NCBI RefSeq assembly: GCF_019059575.1
Contig: NW_024881696.1
Span: 682,001-746,000, forward strand
Source of the DNA: Amphibalanus amphitrite
Lineage: Eukaryota > Arthropoda > Thecostraca > Balanomorpha > Balanidae
Direction: 5' to 3'
DNA: 64,000 nt
Position numbers and translations under genes: made by a program. Positions 35,441 through 48,127 of the stretch are shown here, one piece after another. The first letter of the stretch is position 1. Each line of letters begins with the position of its first letter. The notes under the pieces are model-generated. The model ran no database searches. It saw only the letters and a program-made list of their open reading frames with translations, and had not been told where the DNA came from.

Positions 35441-36951
35441 AGGGAAACGAACGGCGCGACTCACTTGGCTCCATGAACATTTCATTTGTATGCAGGCCGA
35501 GCAGCGGGTTTGAGAGGCTGAAGGGGACAGAAACGACTAATCAGACGCCCTATCTGTGGATTTAGAAGCGCATTGTTGTCGGCTACACCCGGAACCTTTT
35601 AATAGGAGCCCAACGTAAAGTGTCAATGTCCATCTAATCGGACGTTGATGGCCAATAGAGTATAAAAGGTTTTTACACAGCAGCAAATCCAATTCAGTAA
35701 TTTAGTCTCTCAGTTACCAAAAATCCAATAGCTGTTAATGAAAACTATTATCTTTATGGCTTTCATTCGTTCCTTCATCCAATACAATTTTAAGATGTGA
35801 GCGACATCTAGCATGCACGCTGCACAGCATTCAAGAAAGAATAAACAGATAGTTACATAAATAAAGCAGCAAAAATAAAGGAGCAATTGAATCTTAACAT
35901 GTGTTGAATCCACAGTTAAATGTTTCCAATTAAAAAAAACTCACATCCCTAGGTTCCAAAATTAAGCAGAGTCTGGCTATAATAAGGAAAGAACATGAAA
36001 TCCCCGTATAAATGGCCACACATGTCAGCTGTTTGTCACATATATCATCAGATAGTAGGCAGCATCGCTATTAAGGAGACAGATAATGCTGCGTGAACAT
36101 ATATTCTCGACGGACTTCCAGGCACGGGTTAATTCATCTTAACCTTGACCGCAATACAGGAGGAAGACAGTTGTCGCAAGATTAAAATGCATTTTTACAT
36201 CACTTATGTGTGTGGCAGTCATGTCTAGACTACCACACAACTGGCTACTTTAAGTGGGAATAATTGATTCATTTCAGGTAAATCAGCCGAATAAAACCCC
36301 GCGGATGTCTTATGTATTACTGTTTTTGTTATTTGGATCCAACTATCCGGATTGATTCATGCGTTAAGGAAGCGCCTCACACGTGCTTATGAGCTTGTTT
36401 TCCCATCCGGTAGTCCGTTTTCACCTGTTACCAGACCGAGACACCGCATGGTACGGCCAGGATTTAGTCCAGACGCGCCCTTCCGCAAGTCTCGGCACCC
36501 ACTCGACAAATAATGAGTCATGTACTCTAATAAGACTTCCGCGTGTGAACACACCTCTTCAAAGGCATCGATATCCGTCTAGCAGATCCGGGACAAACCC
36601 TTATTCTTCATGTGCAGTGAAGAACAGCCTGGAGATGCTCGAAGTAGACGAAAAAGTGTGACATTTTATTACAAATAATAGGCAATTTGCATACATTATA
36701 ATGGCCACATAAGTCATGCACGTAGTAAATTTGTTGCAGCTTAAACTTGAGTTTTTATGTTACCAAAAAAACTCCCTAATATTTTTTTTTTTTTTGCTAT
36801 AAGGTTTTTGTATTCATGCTCCCACCTAATTAATTGCCATTTTGAAACAGTCAGTTAAGACGAATAAGGAAAGATGAAGATGCTAATAATCATGAACTAT
36901 AAGGACCAACAAGGTCACAAACCACAGTATTGCTTTATTCTCCAACAAGTG
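35441..36951. other. AT-rich non-coding DNA with a possible core promoter
   Basis: No supported gene. TATAAAAG at 35661-35668 is followed 35 bp later by TCAGTA (A at 35696), resembling a TATA plus arthropod initiator pair on the plus strand, but no open frame follows. A T-run lies near 36,782-36,795. Confidence 0.4.
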
Positions 36952-36955
36952 TTAA

Positions 36956-37215
36956 GGCCTGGCTACACTATGCGTTTTCTTCGTGCGTTTTTTGCGTGTT
37001 TGCGTGTTTTGCGTGATATCGTTCTAGAAAAAAGAACGATATTACGTTTTTGTGATGTTTTCACCTTATTTTTTAGTTACATAAGAGTTATATTAGCTTT
37101 TGTATATAACCAAGGTAAAAATTATATTGTTTATAACTTTTTTCCTAGAACGATATTACGCAAAACACGCAAACCTGCAAAAACGCACGCAGAAAACGCA
37201 TAGTGTAGCCAGGCC
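36956..37215. mobile_element. Foldback MITE, family B, intact copy with TTAA duplication
   Basis: A 260-bp element beginning GGCCTGGCTACACTATGCG and ending in its exact reverse complement, flanked by TTAA on both sides (36952-36955 and 37216-37219). The inverted repeats extend about 70 bp per side to TATCGTTCTAG with few mismatches, leaving an AT-rich centre. It has no coding capacity. The other copy is at 7478-7745. The TTAA duplication points to a piggyBac- or Kolobok-like transposase acting in trans. Confidence 0.95.
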
Positions 37216-37219
37216 TTAA

Positions 37220-38682
37220 GCAATACGAATGCATGAATATTGAGCAGCCCGTCATGACGATATTCAATCGCTAGTGAAAGCTCCTGATAACTTTCCGCGC
37301 GGTATCGTGGCAGCCACCTTCCATTGGTGGCAGGGCGAATGTTACAGCACCTAGAGAATATCACAACAACGTTATCTGCCGCTCATCTCTTTTAGAGCTG
37401 CAACATAGCGTTTAAATCTGTTCGGCAGCGGCTTGCACCAGGTTATGACGCGTTTGCATGCAATGCTTTACAAACCACTCAGCGGAAACTCTTTGAAGTA
37501 ACCGAGAGGTTTTGAAGCGTTTCGCTGAATGAACAAAACCTGACGCTAAAATCTCACTGAGCTTGCCACCGGCATCTAAATCCAGCCTTGCGCTTTGCAG
37601 ATAGAGTATTCTTAGCCTTTTTTCTTGACCATGCCAAGGTAGTTTTTGAATGTCATCTGCTTAACGCGCAGGTGATCTCTTTAAAGTCACCGCTCTATGG
37701 AGTGACGTATACCGACAATACTTTGACTCTGCTCGAATACCCTCAGCCCATGTGGCCTGCCACTCAGTTCCAGTTGAGATCCTGCTATGGGTGTTGAACA
37801 TATCCCTGCCTTATCCTCACATCGTGTTCGCTCCCAGTTACTAACACCTCTAAGACGGATAGCTGGACTGCAGAGCCGACTGAGGCTGCTCGGTGTCGGT
37901 GAGCGGTGCGCCACTCAGCTCAGGTCGGCCTCGTGCCAAGCCGACCCGGGCCGCCACCGACCCTGATTGACCGGCCAGTTGACTCGGCCAGTTCCGCGCG
38001 CTGTTGTTGGGCAGATCAGCGCTCATGCTACGCCCACTGCTGTCAGTCGGCTCGGTGGTCCTGATCTGACAGAAAGCACGCACATGTCGCTCCAGTTTAG
38101 ACGGATGACTGACCGGATCAACCGGTTTCGTGAGCTAAGGAATGCCGAAACACTTGCACCAGGAACCAGTGTTGCTTTAAGTGCTTTTCGTGTTGGCATT
38201 AGCCATTATGTCAAGTTATTTCTGATGAGAACACGTAACAAACATGTTTTAGTCGAAAATATATAAGTAACATACACGATTGTGAACGAAAATATTATAT
38301 GCAATTTCGCAAGTACACCATTTTACGCAAAAATACTTTCAAAAGGCGTCAGGCGACCTCATCATGTCAAACATCGCAAATGCAAATTGCATAAGCCATG
38401 CAAAGTCTTAAATTGGCATTACTAATCCATTTGGTTCGAAAATTAAAGTTCCCCCAGTTTGCTGAGATTTTATCGTTTATTAGCCCAATCCTTTTAGCAT
38501 CCATTCGTCTCAGTGTAAACCTCTGACCATCGCCACTTTTTCACTTTTTTACCCTCCTGCTCCACCAGCCCTATACCGCTAACGGCACGTGTCCACGCAT
38601 CCCCTCCTCACCGCTCTACCTCAGTCTGCGCTCAGTGCGGTAATTCGACTCCGGGCCGGCACTCTGTCCGTTCGTCTGTCCA
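37220..38682. other. Non-coding DNA, no gene seen
   Basis: Mixed composition with short frames only. Confidence 0.55.
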
Positions 38683-38711
38683 TCTGTCTGTCTGTCTGTC
38701 TGTCTGTCTGT
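38683..38711 (+). repeat. (CTGT)n microsatellite
   Basis: About seven CTGT units. Confidence 0.95.
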
Positions 38712-39625
38712 TCAGGGCGACATCCGAGGGCGTGAAACCATCAGTCTGCGGGGGACAAAGCGTCCGAGCGACTTAATCCTCGCGACAGAATGGCCCACTC
38801 CCCGGCCGTCTAGACACTGCTCCGTTCTTTTTAGTGATCCGACTCCCACACCTGGTCCTTCCTGAGCTGTGAAGGACCCATCGGCAGGTCAACGGGGCAC
38901 ACGTGGCACTGACCTCATTCTGGAGGTCAGCCTGTGACCTGTACCGTTTCGTTCATTGCGCCTATTTTATCCGTTCCGTCAGTTCCGTTTGGCTCCGTTT
39001 TATGCTTTTATAGTTCTGTTGTTGCCATCTGTCCCGTGCCGTTTCATCTCATCGGTCATGTCTATAACAGTCCCATTCATAGGATAAGGACTATACATGA
39101 GGAGTGTGTAGGTGGGGCAGTTTCCGGCCGCAAGAACAGGGACGCAGCAGGGCTCAGATGTAAATAGGCGAAAGGCGGCGGGCCAGGGACACGCTCAATT
39201 CGCGGGACTCGGTTTTCGTTGAAGGAGCGGCTTTGGCTGACTGATTGTGGGGTGCCCGAAGAAGGTCTGATGATGAAGCTGAACATCGTTAGCCACTACA
39301 TGTGCGGGGCTGCGTGGGGGTTCGCCGGTGGATGATCTATATGGTGGCATTAGATGTGATGAAATGAATGATTGGTATTCGACCAATCATGTGATTTAGA
39401 TAGAAATGGCAGGGAACATGATAAATTTGTGAGAAATGGTCGTGAATGATGGGATTGCTGTTGCAGCAACTTACCAAATTTTCACAGGATTGCCTATAAT
39501 ATAATTTACCAATATAATCTGAGACAACGCTGATTGCTGAAGTAGCGGTACATAAAAAAGGCAAAATGATGCGTGCACCATTCATCTCTGATAGAAACTT
39601 TGGAGAAGTATTCTGTCATTTGTGG
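38712..39625. other. Non-coding DNA, no gene seen
   Basis: Nothing recognised. Confidence 0.55.
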
Positions 39626-39741
39626 TATTCAAATAAGTACACTTTATAAGTTGATCATGGGGAGCACGTGCCTGAGCTTAAGATATTCAAATGTACACAC
39701 TTCATAAGTCGATCGTGAGGAGCGCGTGCCTGATCTCAAGA
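39626..39741 (+). repeat. 58-bp tandem duplication
   Basis: 39626-39683 and 39684-39741 are two diverged head-to-tail copies. Both start TATTCAAAT and end TCAAGA or TTAAGA, and both share ATAAGT-GATC and GTGCCTGA blocks. It is a single local duplication, not a long array. Confidence 0.85.
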
Positions 39742-39843
39742 CAAAGTAGACCTTCATGATTTGCTCTCCAAATCCTTACATTCTCCAGCGAATGTATAAA
39801 AATGGCTTGGAACACGGCATCACAAAATACCACCCACGAAGTT

Positions 39844-40185
39844 TCAACCTGACAGTATCCTCCTTCCTCTTTTGTCTGACATGTCCAATAGAATACCTGC
39901 GCCTGCTTGATATTCGGTTCCTGTTGTACTTTCATCTTCGTTCTTTGTCGGTACAATCACGTTCATGCTGCGTGAAACGGGCTTAATTTCATTCTCGTGC
40001 TTAGTTATTATATTTGAAAACATAGAAACTGTGACCAGACCACTCAGGACAGCGCTCGTTGCTTTGAACCGGACAACGGCCATATAGGTCAGAATCGTGA
40101 ATATGGATAGCAGAACACAACATTCAAGGACATTCTGGGAAGCCAATTCGACATTCTTTCGCGCTGGGAACTGGCCAGGCCACAT
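39844..40185 (-). CDS. Unrecognised 113-codon frame with one hydrophobic segment
   Basis: A minus-strand frame with one strongly hydrophobic stretch (about residues 20-40, containing CVLLSIFTILTYMAVV) followed by a polar, charged tail. The overlapping frame at 40089-40376 could be a frameshifted upstream part. I recognise no family. It may be the remnant of a membrane-protein gene or chance. Low confidence. Confidence 0.15.
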   Translation of the reverse strand: MWPGQFPARKNVELASQNVLECCVLLSIFTILTYMAVVRFKATSAVLSGLVTVSMFSNIITKHENEIKPVSRSMNVIVPTKNEDESTTGTEYQAGAGILLDMSDKRGRRILSG

Positions 40186-40376
40186 TTTGGCAAGGACATC
40201 GCCGGGTAGTCACGTACTTCTGCTGTAGTTACACCCAAAACAGCATTCCTATCATCCAGCAGCGGCGATAATGCCACTTTTCCGATGAACTGAGCGCTCC
40301 CAATCAGTTCAGCCCTTGTTGTTGTGCCAGGTGCTCGCAACGAAAGGCCTCCGCCATTTTTCTGAGGTGTCTTCAT

Positions 40377-41255
40377 TACACAATTGCCCCGTTACAGTGA
40401 TGCAAGTTATTAGCCATGGCATACAGTCCCACGTGTAGCCCGTACCTCAAAGTTAGCTGGAATCTCTGTCCCACGGCCGTCCGGCCGCCACACACTTTGT
40501 CCAGCTTTCACAGTTATTTTGGAATAGTGAATGCATGACTCCGCGGAAATGCCACCACGCCGGCCTGCCCCATATTTGTCGCGGAATCCCGCCGGCTGGT
40601 CCGCATAACGACATGAAGAACACCCGGTGGGCAGCCTTCTACACGCCTCATGGGCCCATGACGACAGAAAGAATGCCGCGGAACACGACGGAGAGCAAGA
40701 GATCTGCTGAAACTATATGGATAGAGCGCACAGATGTAGGAGCTCGGGATACGGAACGGAAATTGCGAAATATTAAACAGCGCGTTTACGGTTATCTCCT
40801 TTTCGTTCAGTAATTTGACATCATGTCATATTCCTTTCATTTATGAGACACATTTTAACACATGAATTACCATCACGACACCAGAAAATAATTGACTAAA
40901 CAAATAATTGACTGTTCAATTTCCGATGTTCGCTTCTTCCATCTGACCTCAGTCCTGACCACGGCATACAGAATCCCTGTTGACCGGGCTGCTGGACCGG
41001 GTTTTCCACTGGCCACATCTTCACCAATTTACAGTTCTCTGAGGTCGTAATGCGTCCGTCATGCGCTGTTCTTTCGGGCGTAGAATGGGATTGAACGGCC
41101 ATGCGTGTGGGCGGTCAGTGTTCACTAGCAGTTTGACAAGAGGCTAACCAGGCTAACATAGAAACCAGCTGCTTTCGACATACATCTTTCCGGTTCGGAA
41201 AATCAGTGAGTCGTTAGATTTACTGCACACAAACGAATTTCAATTTTAGTCCCCA
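40377..41255. other. Non-coding DNA, no gene seen
   Basis: Nothing recognised. Confidence 0.55.
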
Positions 41256-41600
41256 TTGAAAATATATTGGATCCTATGCAATGAACAGCACGAAAAGAAA
41301 CGGTACATGATCATCAACCCCTGTAAACAGCTCATTCTTGTCATAAGAACACAGTACAAACACCAGAAGAAGATGAATGGTCTCGGTTTATTGCTGTCAA
41401 TGGAACAAGAGGTTTGGAGAGCTAAGCACACCGAGCGGATGAAAGCTCACGTTCTCAGAGACAAGGCTCAGTTGCACGAAACTATAACTGGAAGTACAAA
41501 CCTCGAACACAATAACAGGATCCAAAGAATGCAACGAAAAATGGAAAATTTAGAACTGCGCGAACAGGAAGAATCGCGAGGTTCCAAACTTGAGCATTGA
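41256..41600 (+). CDS. Unrecognised frame with a charged helical C-terminal half
   Basis: A 114-codon frame. From the internal Met at about residue 40 it is rich in Glu, Arg, Gln and His with few helix breakers (for example NRIQRMQRKMENLELREQE), as in a coiled coil. No domain is recognised, no splice structure is evident, and the first 40 residues look like chance sequence. It may be a decayed exon or a random frame. Confidence 0.15.
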   Translation: MKIYWILCNEQHEKKRYMIINPCKQLILVIRTQYKHQKKMNGLGLLLSMEQEVWRAKHTERMKAHVLRDKAQLHETITGSTNLEHNNRIQRMQRKMENLELREQEESRGSKLEH

Positions 41601-43854
41601 TTGATACAGTATAAAGTTGTCATTTGATATTACTTATTGACGTCAGCATACCCTTCGATCGGATCGAAAATGTCTTAAAATGCCGCTAAAATACCTTATT
41701 GTCGGGTGTTATGAATATGGTCGTTTTGCCGCATGATATTTGTTCTCGCGAAATGTGTATTACCGCTATGGCCTGACAGGTAAAAAATTGCTTGATAGAG
41801 TTGCGCGTAAAAACTTTTCAACCATGTTCAAACCTATTACAGATGCTAGGCTCACGCCGCAAAGTGGGAAAGCTCGCACCTTTGCCTGCACTGGGATAAT
41901 CTTTCCTTCCTGTTGCCTGTTTATCACCTAATCGTGGGTTTGCTAAGCGGTTCAGGTCGGACGTCAAAGGAACCCCTGGCGGCAGATAGTGGCCGCCGGA
42001 TGTCGAGCTCAAAGCCGCCGCCAGCCGGCCGGGACCCGGTAAGGAAGCTGGCGGGTCACCGGCGGATCATCCTCCACAGGTGAGCCGGTGCTCTCTAACG
42101 GAGCCCGCACCCGTTTACCGGCGCGGAAAGGTGTCAAACACACACTGAAAACACACAGCTCGCCGTGAGCGCTTCTGTGAACGTCAGCACCTGAATCCCT
42201 GAAAGGAAGAAGTGCGGATGTCCAGCTGTTCGCTAACGCGTGGATTTACAACGCCGGACTTCTAACGGTGTGCTTACATGGTTTTCCGCGTGAAAGGGAG
42301 ACACTTGGAAACTAACGGGTGAGTTTGCGATGTAACGATACGCGACAATCCTTTTTTTGTTAAGTTGGGCGCATAAAAACAGTTGGTTCACGCTTAAATT
42401 TCTCTTTTACGTCTGAATTTCACATAAAAAGCCTAGCGGAGCCAAAAATCTTCGAACGTATTGGTTTTGATGTGATCATTAATGAACCACAAAATTGAGA
42501 AATCCGCGTAAAAATATGTATTTGCGCTCTATAAGCATGAAAGTGCATTTGACATTGTGTGGCATGCCATTTTTTTTTTGTAACGGTGAATGAGCTGCAG
42601 TAACTCGTACTTATATTCAATCCCAGCATGTGTGTCCTGTGAACGATGCAAAAGCCTCGCATTGATCTAACAAAATACCGTGTGAACATCCTTCATCCAA
42701 AAGAAGAAATGCCGTTTTAAACGGCACTAGACACGCTTACACAATCACACAAAACAAAAACATTTCATACGTCCAATAGGCTGCATTTCAAAGCAAAGCG
42801 GTACCACTTTGCTGAATATTTATCGAATGCAGCCCAGGAAGACGCCAGCATTTTGGCCACCGTTATGGGTTTTCCTACCTCCGAGCACGGGTGCCTTCCA
42901 GTGACATTTTTCGGTATTACTAAAAGGCCAAATGCTTTGAAAAACCTGACATTTGAGGACGAAGCGACGATACATTTTTACAGAATCACACATGGAAAGT
43001 GATGGTTTGAACGTCATTTTATTGGGACAGTAGCAACAGCTTTTTGCAAACAATATGCATGCAAAGGGATAATCCGAGACATAGCTCGGATTTACGGCGC
43101 CGACCTTAAATTTTAAGAACATATAGAGAAGCATTTGATGGCACAGGAAAATGTTCGAATGATGACTGAACACCAGTAGTCTACACAGAGTAGCGGGACT
43201 ATCATATCTGAGGGAACGGTCCTGAAATAGTTTACCGTTTTGTCGGCAGCGTGTCCACAAACTTCTCGATCAAGTTAGCCAGCGACCGGAGTTCAGCCAC
43301 GACGGCCGGAAAACGCATCAGCCGCGGTGGCATCGATTTGGAACACTGTTTGACTGGAAGTGTCAATCCGACGCGAAAAAGCGCTGAGAATAGCCGTACA
43401 CCAAAAATATCATCCACTACATTGGCATTACCACGACTGAATCATCCGTTGTCTCCGGTAGGATACGAAGTCTATAAAGGGAAAAGTTGCAAACTCTCAC
43501 CAGTCTATCGGCTTTGACAGCTGTCCATCGATAGGCGATGACGCTTTATAGAACAGAAAATGCCATTTTTGTATTTTCATCAACGTTGAAAGTATCTAGA
43601 GCAGCACCTGCAAACAAGCGGGTAGGCCCAACCGTGTCTTCTCAGAACTCGGTCGGTGGAGCGTTGGGAGCAGTTTTGAGGAAAGTATCGGGCTGCGGAT
43701 CGATACAGTTCGATCACGGCCCCAGCGCTGAGCGCGCAGCATGCAGAGTCTAGACGCCCGGTATTCCACCCCAAAGCACCGTGCAGTGCGCGTTGACGTC
43801 ATACTCCACCACAAGCTCGTTAGTCACCCTCCAAACACCTTGGGAGGCAGCCGC
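41601..43854. other. Non-coding DNA, no gene seen
   Basis: GC-rich patch at about 41,960-42,190. Perfect CRE palindromes at 41638-41645 and 43794-43801. The minus frames at 42820-43260 and 43232-43417 lack recognisable domains. Confidence 0.5.
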
Positions 43855-43897
43855 GGGGTCAAAGTCCACCGAAAGTTACCTGGCGATGTGGACTTTG
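43855..43897. promoter_or_regulatory. Paired inverted HNF4-like sites
   Basis: GGGGTCAAAGTCCA at 43855-43868 matches the HNF4 consensus (CAAAGTCCA core in a DR1 context). TGGACTTTG at 43889-43897 is the same core inverted, 20 bp downstream. Two 9-bp cores this close are unlikely by chance. No target gene is identified. Confidence 0.45.
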
Positions 43898-46800
43898 CAC
43901 CACCCGGGAACGAGTGATATAATCGATTGTTCAACGTCACTGTTACCACTTGGTTCTCATTCAAATCCTTACGCGGCTGGATGAACTGCGTGTTTTGGTG
44001 AGAACGAAAACGGCCAGTCACTTCACGCATTTGAGACTGAGTTTTGCCCCATCAGTGCGACTCAGCATCCCGAACCAGGCCGAGGCGCGCACATGGGGAT
44101 TCCACGACTCGAGTCAAAGTTCAGTTATATAAGAGTCAACTGAAGGGAGGCGAGTGGCTGAATAAAACATTGAAACATATGACGTCAAAAGAAAACGTAA
44201 GACGAAGTCTAGAAAGGGACCGGTTTGCGCATTAAGCAATCAGCATTGCTGCATTTAATCAGCTGATAATGACCATATTTGCCACTACATTATACAGCTG
44301 CCACTCCCCTCTTATCTCGATACCAATAATAATCCACATGATTTCCGGACAACGTTGTGATATCGATGCGCCTAATCGCGTATTCCTGGGATCACGACAG
44401 GGGACCGGTCGTCCAGCTTTGTAACGTTATGTGCCGCGCCTCAGTTTCATTGAGATCCACCTCTACATGCCGCGAGTGCACTGCCCTACGGTAGGGTAAG
44501 TCCACCGGTGCCTATTGACTATGAATTCCTGTGGCCCCAGACTGCTGCTGGGTAAGGGTGGTGCACTCGTGAGGCACGCGGTGATCGGAAGGATGCCAGA
44601 GCAGCGCCAGAGCGCTAAAGACGAGGGTTTAGAGCACATTGTGAAGTGGAGGGAAGGCGGGAGTGGTGTGGGCGTCTTGTTTGCTTTGAGGTTAGCACTT
44701 ATTGTAATAATGTTGAGGCCGGTCTGAATAAGGGAATAATTAGTTTTAGTTTGTTTTGTTTGACGTGTTTCTTGTGAAAACATCCTCCTTCTTAGACTGT
44801 TTACCAAATGAGTATGATGTAAGTGCGTATAAATAAAGCACTGCAACACAAAAGTTATTCTTTTTGTTGTTAGTTAATTACCATGCCTGCACAGTGCTCA
44901 TTTTTCACGGTGTGAAAATAAAAGCTTCATAGGCGTATTGCTGCAACTGCAGATGAAGATAATGATCCAACTCATCAGTTCTTAATGACGAACGATATCT
45001 GGTCGATTACTTGGCGTAATGATCCAGTTTTTGTCAGCATGTTTCGTACCTTCTATTTTTCTACCCTATAAATAAGCTGAACCTCGGCCAAGCTTATAGC
45101 GGAAACGGAATTCTATCAATAAAGTAGTTCGATCACACCATGATGTACCACGATGCGACAAACAACACATTTCTGAGCAACAGCCCACATGACTCGTATC
45201 AGATGTTGTATCCGTGACAGGACGTGATAATCTTGTACTGCGTGCTCAAACTGTTCAGACACATGTGCAAATAAGGTATATTCGTATGCAATGACGCAAA
45301 TTATATCTCCGTCTTTGACTTAACTTCTTTATCCCCAAGTGCCATCGCCCTTTCAAATTGTGTTGAGCGTGCTCTTAAAGGGTGGCGCTGACAGCAGAGC
45401 CCTCCACCCAGTGCACCCATTGCAGTTCAGCCTTGCGTCAGTGAGGCACTTGACATGGCACGTAGCTGAGAAACTGAATTCCTGCGCCCCGGCAGGTGCC
45501 GAATTTGGTGGCCGAAGGGCGGTGGACTTAGTCTGTCTGGAGGGACCAGCACGCGCTGCTCTCCAGACTCAAGCACAGCCCTCGTCTCCCGGCGCCCACT
45601 GCAGATATCTTAGACAGACTTGTCCAATCAATGTATGGCGTAAGTGGATCATAGGGTATCATCCACCGAATATGAGCAGTGACGCACAACTCATGCGAAT
45701 ACCTCAATCACAGATGGAACGATATTCATTTATGCAAGATGCAACAATCCGATGAGAACTGGTATTTCAACGCCCAAGAACAATTTCCCTAAAAACAGAG
45801 CAGCTGAACGAAGTCTGAGACATATGCCTAGACTTCGGCACTCAATTGTCAACAGCTGCAACGATAACACAATGAACTGGACGAAGTAGAAGCAGTTTAG
45901 CGCGGTGGGAAGCTTGTAAGCACATCAAGCACACGAAACATAACATTAACCTAATCGCGGTGTTTTACCTGCCGTTCCCCGTTCCAAAAATCCTCCCAGA
46001 AACAGCATCTCTTTGATACCTCTGAACAGGTGTCTCGGCACGTAATCGGCTTCGCGTTTCCGTTAGTGCGATTCGCGTCCATATCTCGCACTGGTTACAC
46101 AGCTGACATCCTGCAGAATTATCCCAGATGTGGTTCAGGCGTACAGCCGGTCCGCTGGGAGCTGTATCAGCGCGGAGCGGAGCCGCTCCGTTTCCGGCCC
46201 GGGTGCCGCCTCCTTCTGCTGCCGGGGGCGCCGAGCGCCGGTAGACGGTATGCCAGTCACGGCTGAGCCCACCCCTCGCCCCGGGGAGAGCGTCTCGGAG
46301 GGTCTCCCGACGAGCACGGTGTCGCCGACGGACAGAGTCGCCATCCCACTCAGTCACACCGGTCCTCCAAGGCCGGCTCTGTGGGCGCCAAAGGGCAGCC
46401 CCTGCCGGCTCACGTGCAGTGGGCGACGCTTCTGTGGGCAAGAGCAGCTTTGGTCCATCGGCAGGCGAGCGGCCAAAACTGCCGCCCTTTAGGTTCAGGG
46501 CAGACACGAGCGTGACTTGTAAGCGAGAGGGATGCCGTATTTAGGACGTTCTGGAACATGCATAAAGACGCATGTAAATGCGTTTGGACGGACAGCGAAA
46601 AGAATCCTAAGAGCACACCTTGCGGACTGCGGCAGACCTTGGAATAATAACATCAACTGAGTGATATCAACTGTAGCATGAGCCATGAATAATGCTGCCT
46701 GTTATAATGCTTTTCCGTCATTTCAGTCGATCTTGTGCGCTCAAAAATATCTTGTATCGCACGAATGACTATCTAAATTTTTTATTACAAAAACAGACTT

Positions 46801-47817
46801 CACTCAGTTTTAGATTATTAGGTCGTTAACCCGCGCCCCGTTGGGGTATGCCGAGCAACGTTTTGACAAGCAGTTATGCTAGCAAAGCGTTGGGTCAGTG
46901 ATCTTCTGTTCAGTTGACTTTCTCAAATTGTTCCGCAGATGTTTTGTGACACAAAAATACTACATACAATATTTCACTAAAGCTGTAGGTGTTCTGTAAC
47001 AGCATGCTTTTAGCCACATCCGCGAAAAGGCTTATCGTCCTGAACAGCATAGTTCAGAAAAAGAGCTCTCGATACTTCAGCAGTAACCAGCCAATACCGG
47101 CCTCCCATGACTTAGCGTTTGCAGAGTCATCTCTCAAACGAGGCAATGTGCTGCACTTGAGATAGAAACACGTTTTTTGGTAATATTTCATGTTCCTGGC
47201 GGTGTTCCGTGGCGCCTGGCCGGTGCTCGCCGCTGAAGACTACACGGCTTACGTCCCCGCTGAATGGACGGTGCACATGTCAACACTCGATCCCATCCGA
47301 AGATTTTGACAAGGAAGATGCCGAACAAGTAGACCACTTCGATTTGGGAGCATCTCCCGTTTAAAAACGCCCATGAAGCCTTGAGCTGCAGTGGCGCAAA
47401 CCGCTCCAATCGAGCCGCTCTGGCGCTTATCCGCGCGAGACGGTGGATCTGTCAAAGCAACAGGGCTCCGATCATCACTCAGACTTGGCCGCTAATCCCG
47501 GCGGCTTGGAGTGACAATCACACGGAGTTGTCAATACGAGGGACACCGGGACGGCACCTGGTGGGACCGACACCACTGCCGGCTGCCGGGGAGCCGCTTA
47601 TCCCTGACCGCTGGAGGTGGTTATCTGTTGATTGGAGCTGTTCAGCTACACCAGGCAGAGCTGTTCTTTGGCCGATGCTGCTCTACTCACCAGTTGACCG
47701 AAACTGCCCACCAGTCAACTGAAGCTGCTCCTAAACACAGACACATGGCTGACGCCAGCCAGAGCTGCTCCTAGACGCACACAATACATGTGTACCGCCC
47801 GCTATAGCTGCACGCGG
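43898..47817. other. Non-coding DNA, no gene seen
   Basis: A perfect CRE palindrome at 44180-44187 and a GC-rich patch at about 45,960-46,490. The 180-codon minus frame at 45965-46507 and the 138-codon plus frame at 45339-45755 have no recognisable features. Confidence 0.5.
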
Positions 47818-47838
47818 ACACATACATACATACATACA
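47818..47838 (+). repeat. (ACAT)n microsatellite
   Basis: Five ACAT/CATA units. Confidence 0.9.
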
Positions 47839-48060
47839 GACCCACGCGGATCTTCTTCGGGTCAACACTGAGGATGGCCATGAACACCAAGCACCCTATC
47901 GTGCAAGTCTATCCACTCTGCACATCCCCGACACCAGCGGCAGCGTCGCAGTAACCCCAATCGCGGCGGTGGAGAGCCGGCAGCGCAGTCCCTCCTCTCA
48001 GTTCATCGTTCCACCGCCTCCGGCGACACCGCTGAGCGACGCCTGGGCGGTGTGCCAGCG

Positions 48061-48127
48061 TGACGTCACAATGTGGCCAGCTTCGACGGAGCCGACAGCA
48101 GATTTATCCAGAGGCCTGGTGACGTCA
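48061..48127. promoter_or_regulatory. Pair of CRE palindromes in GC-rich DNA
   Basis: Perfect TGACGTCA at 48061-48068 and 48120-48127, with a third at 48529-48536, within a GC-rich patch (about 47,380-48,240). A candidate CREB/ATF-responsive element; no target gene is identified. Confidence 0.4.

Noticed and set aside
39844..40185. Resemblance of KATSAVLSGLVTVSM to the first transmembrane region of Orai channels
   Set aside because: Needs a gap, and the neighbouring residues do not follow the family; too short to support.
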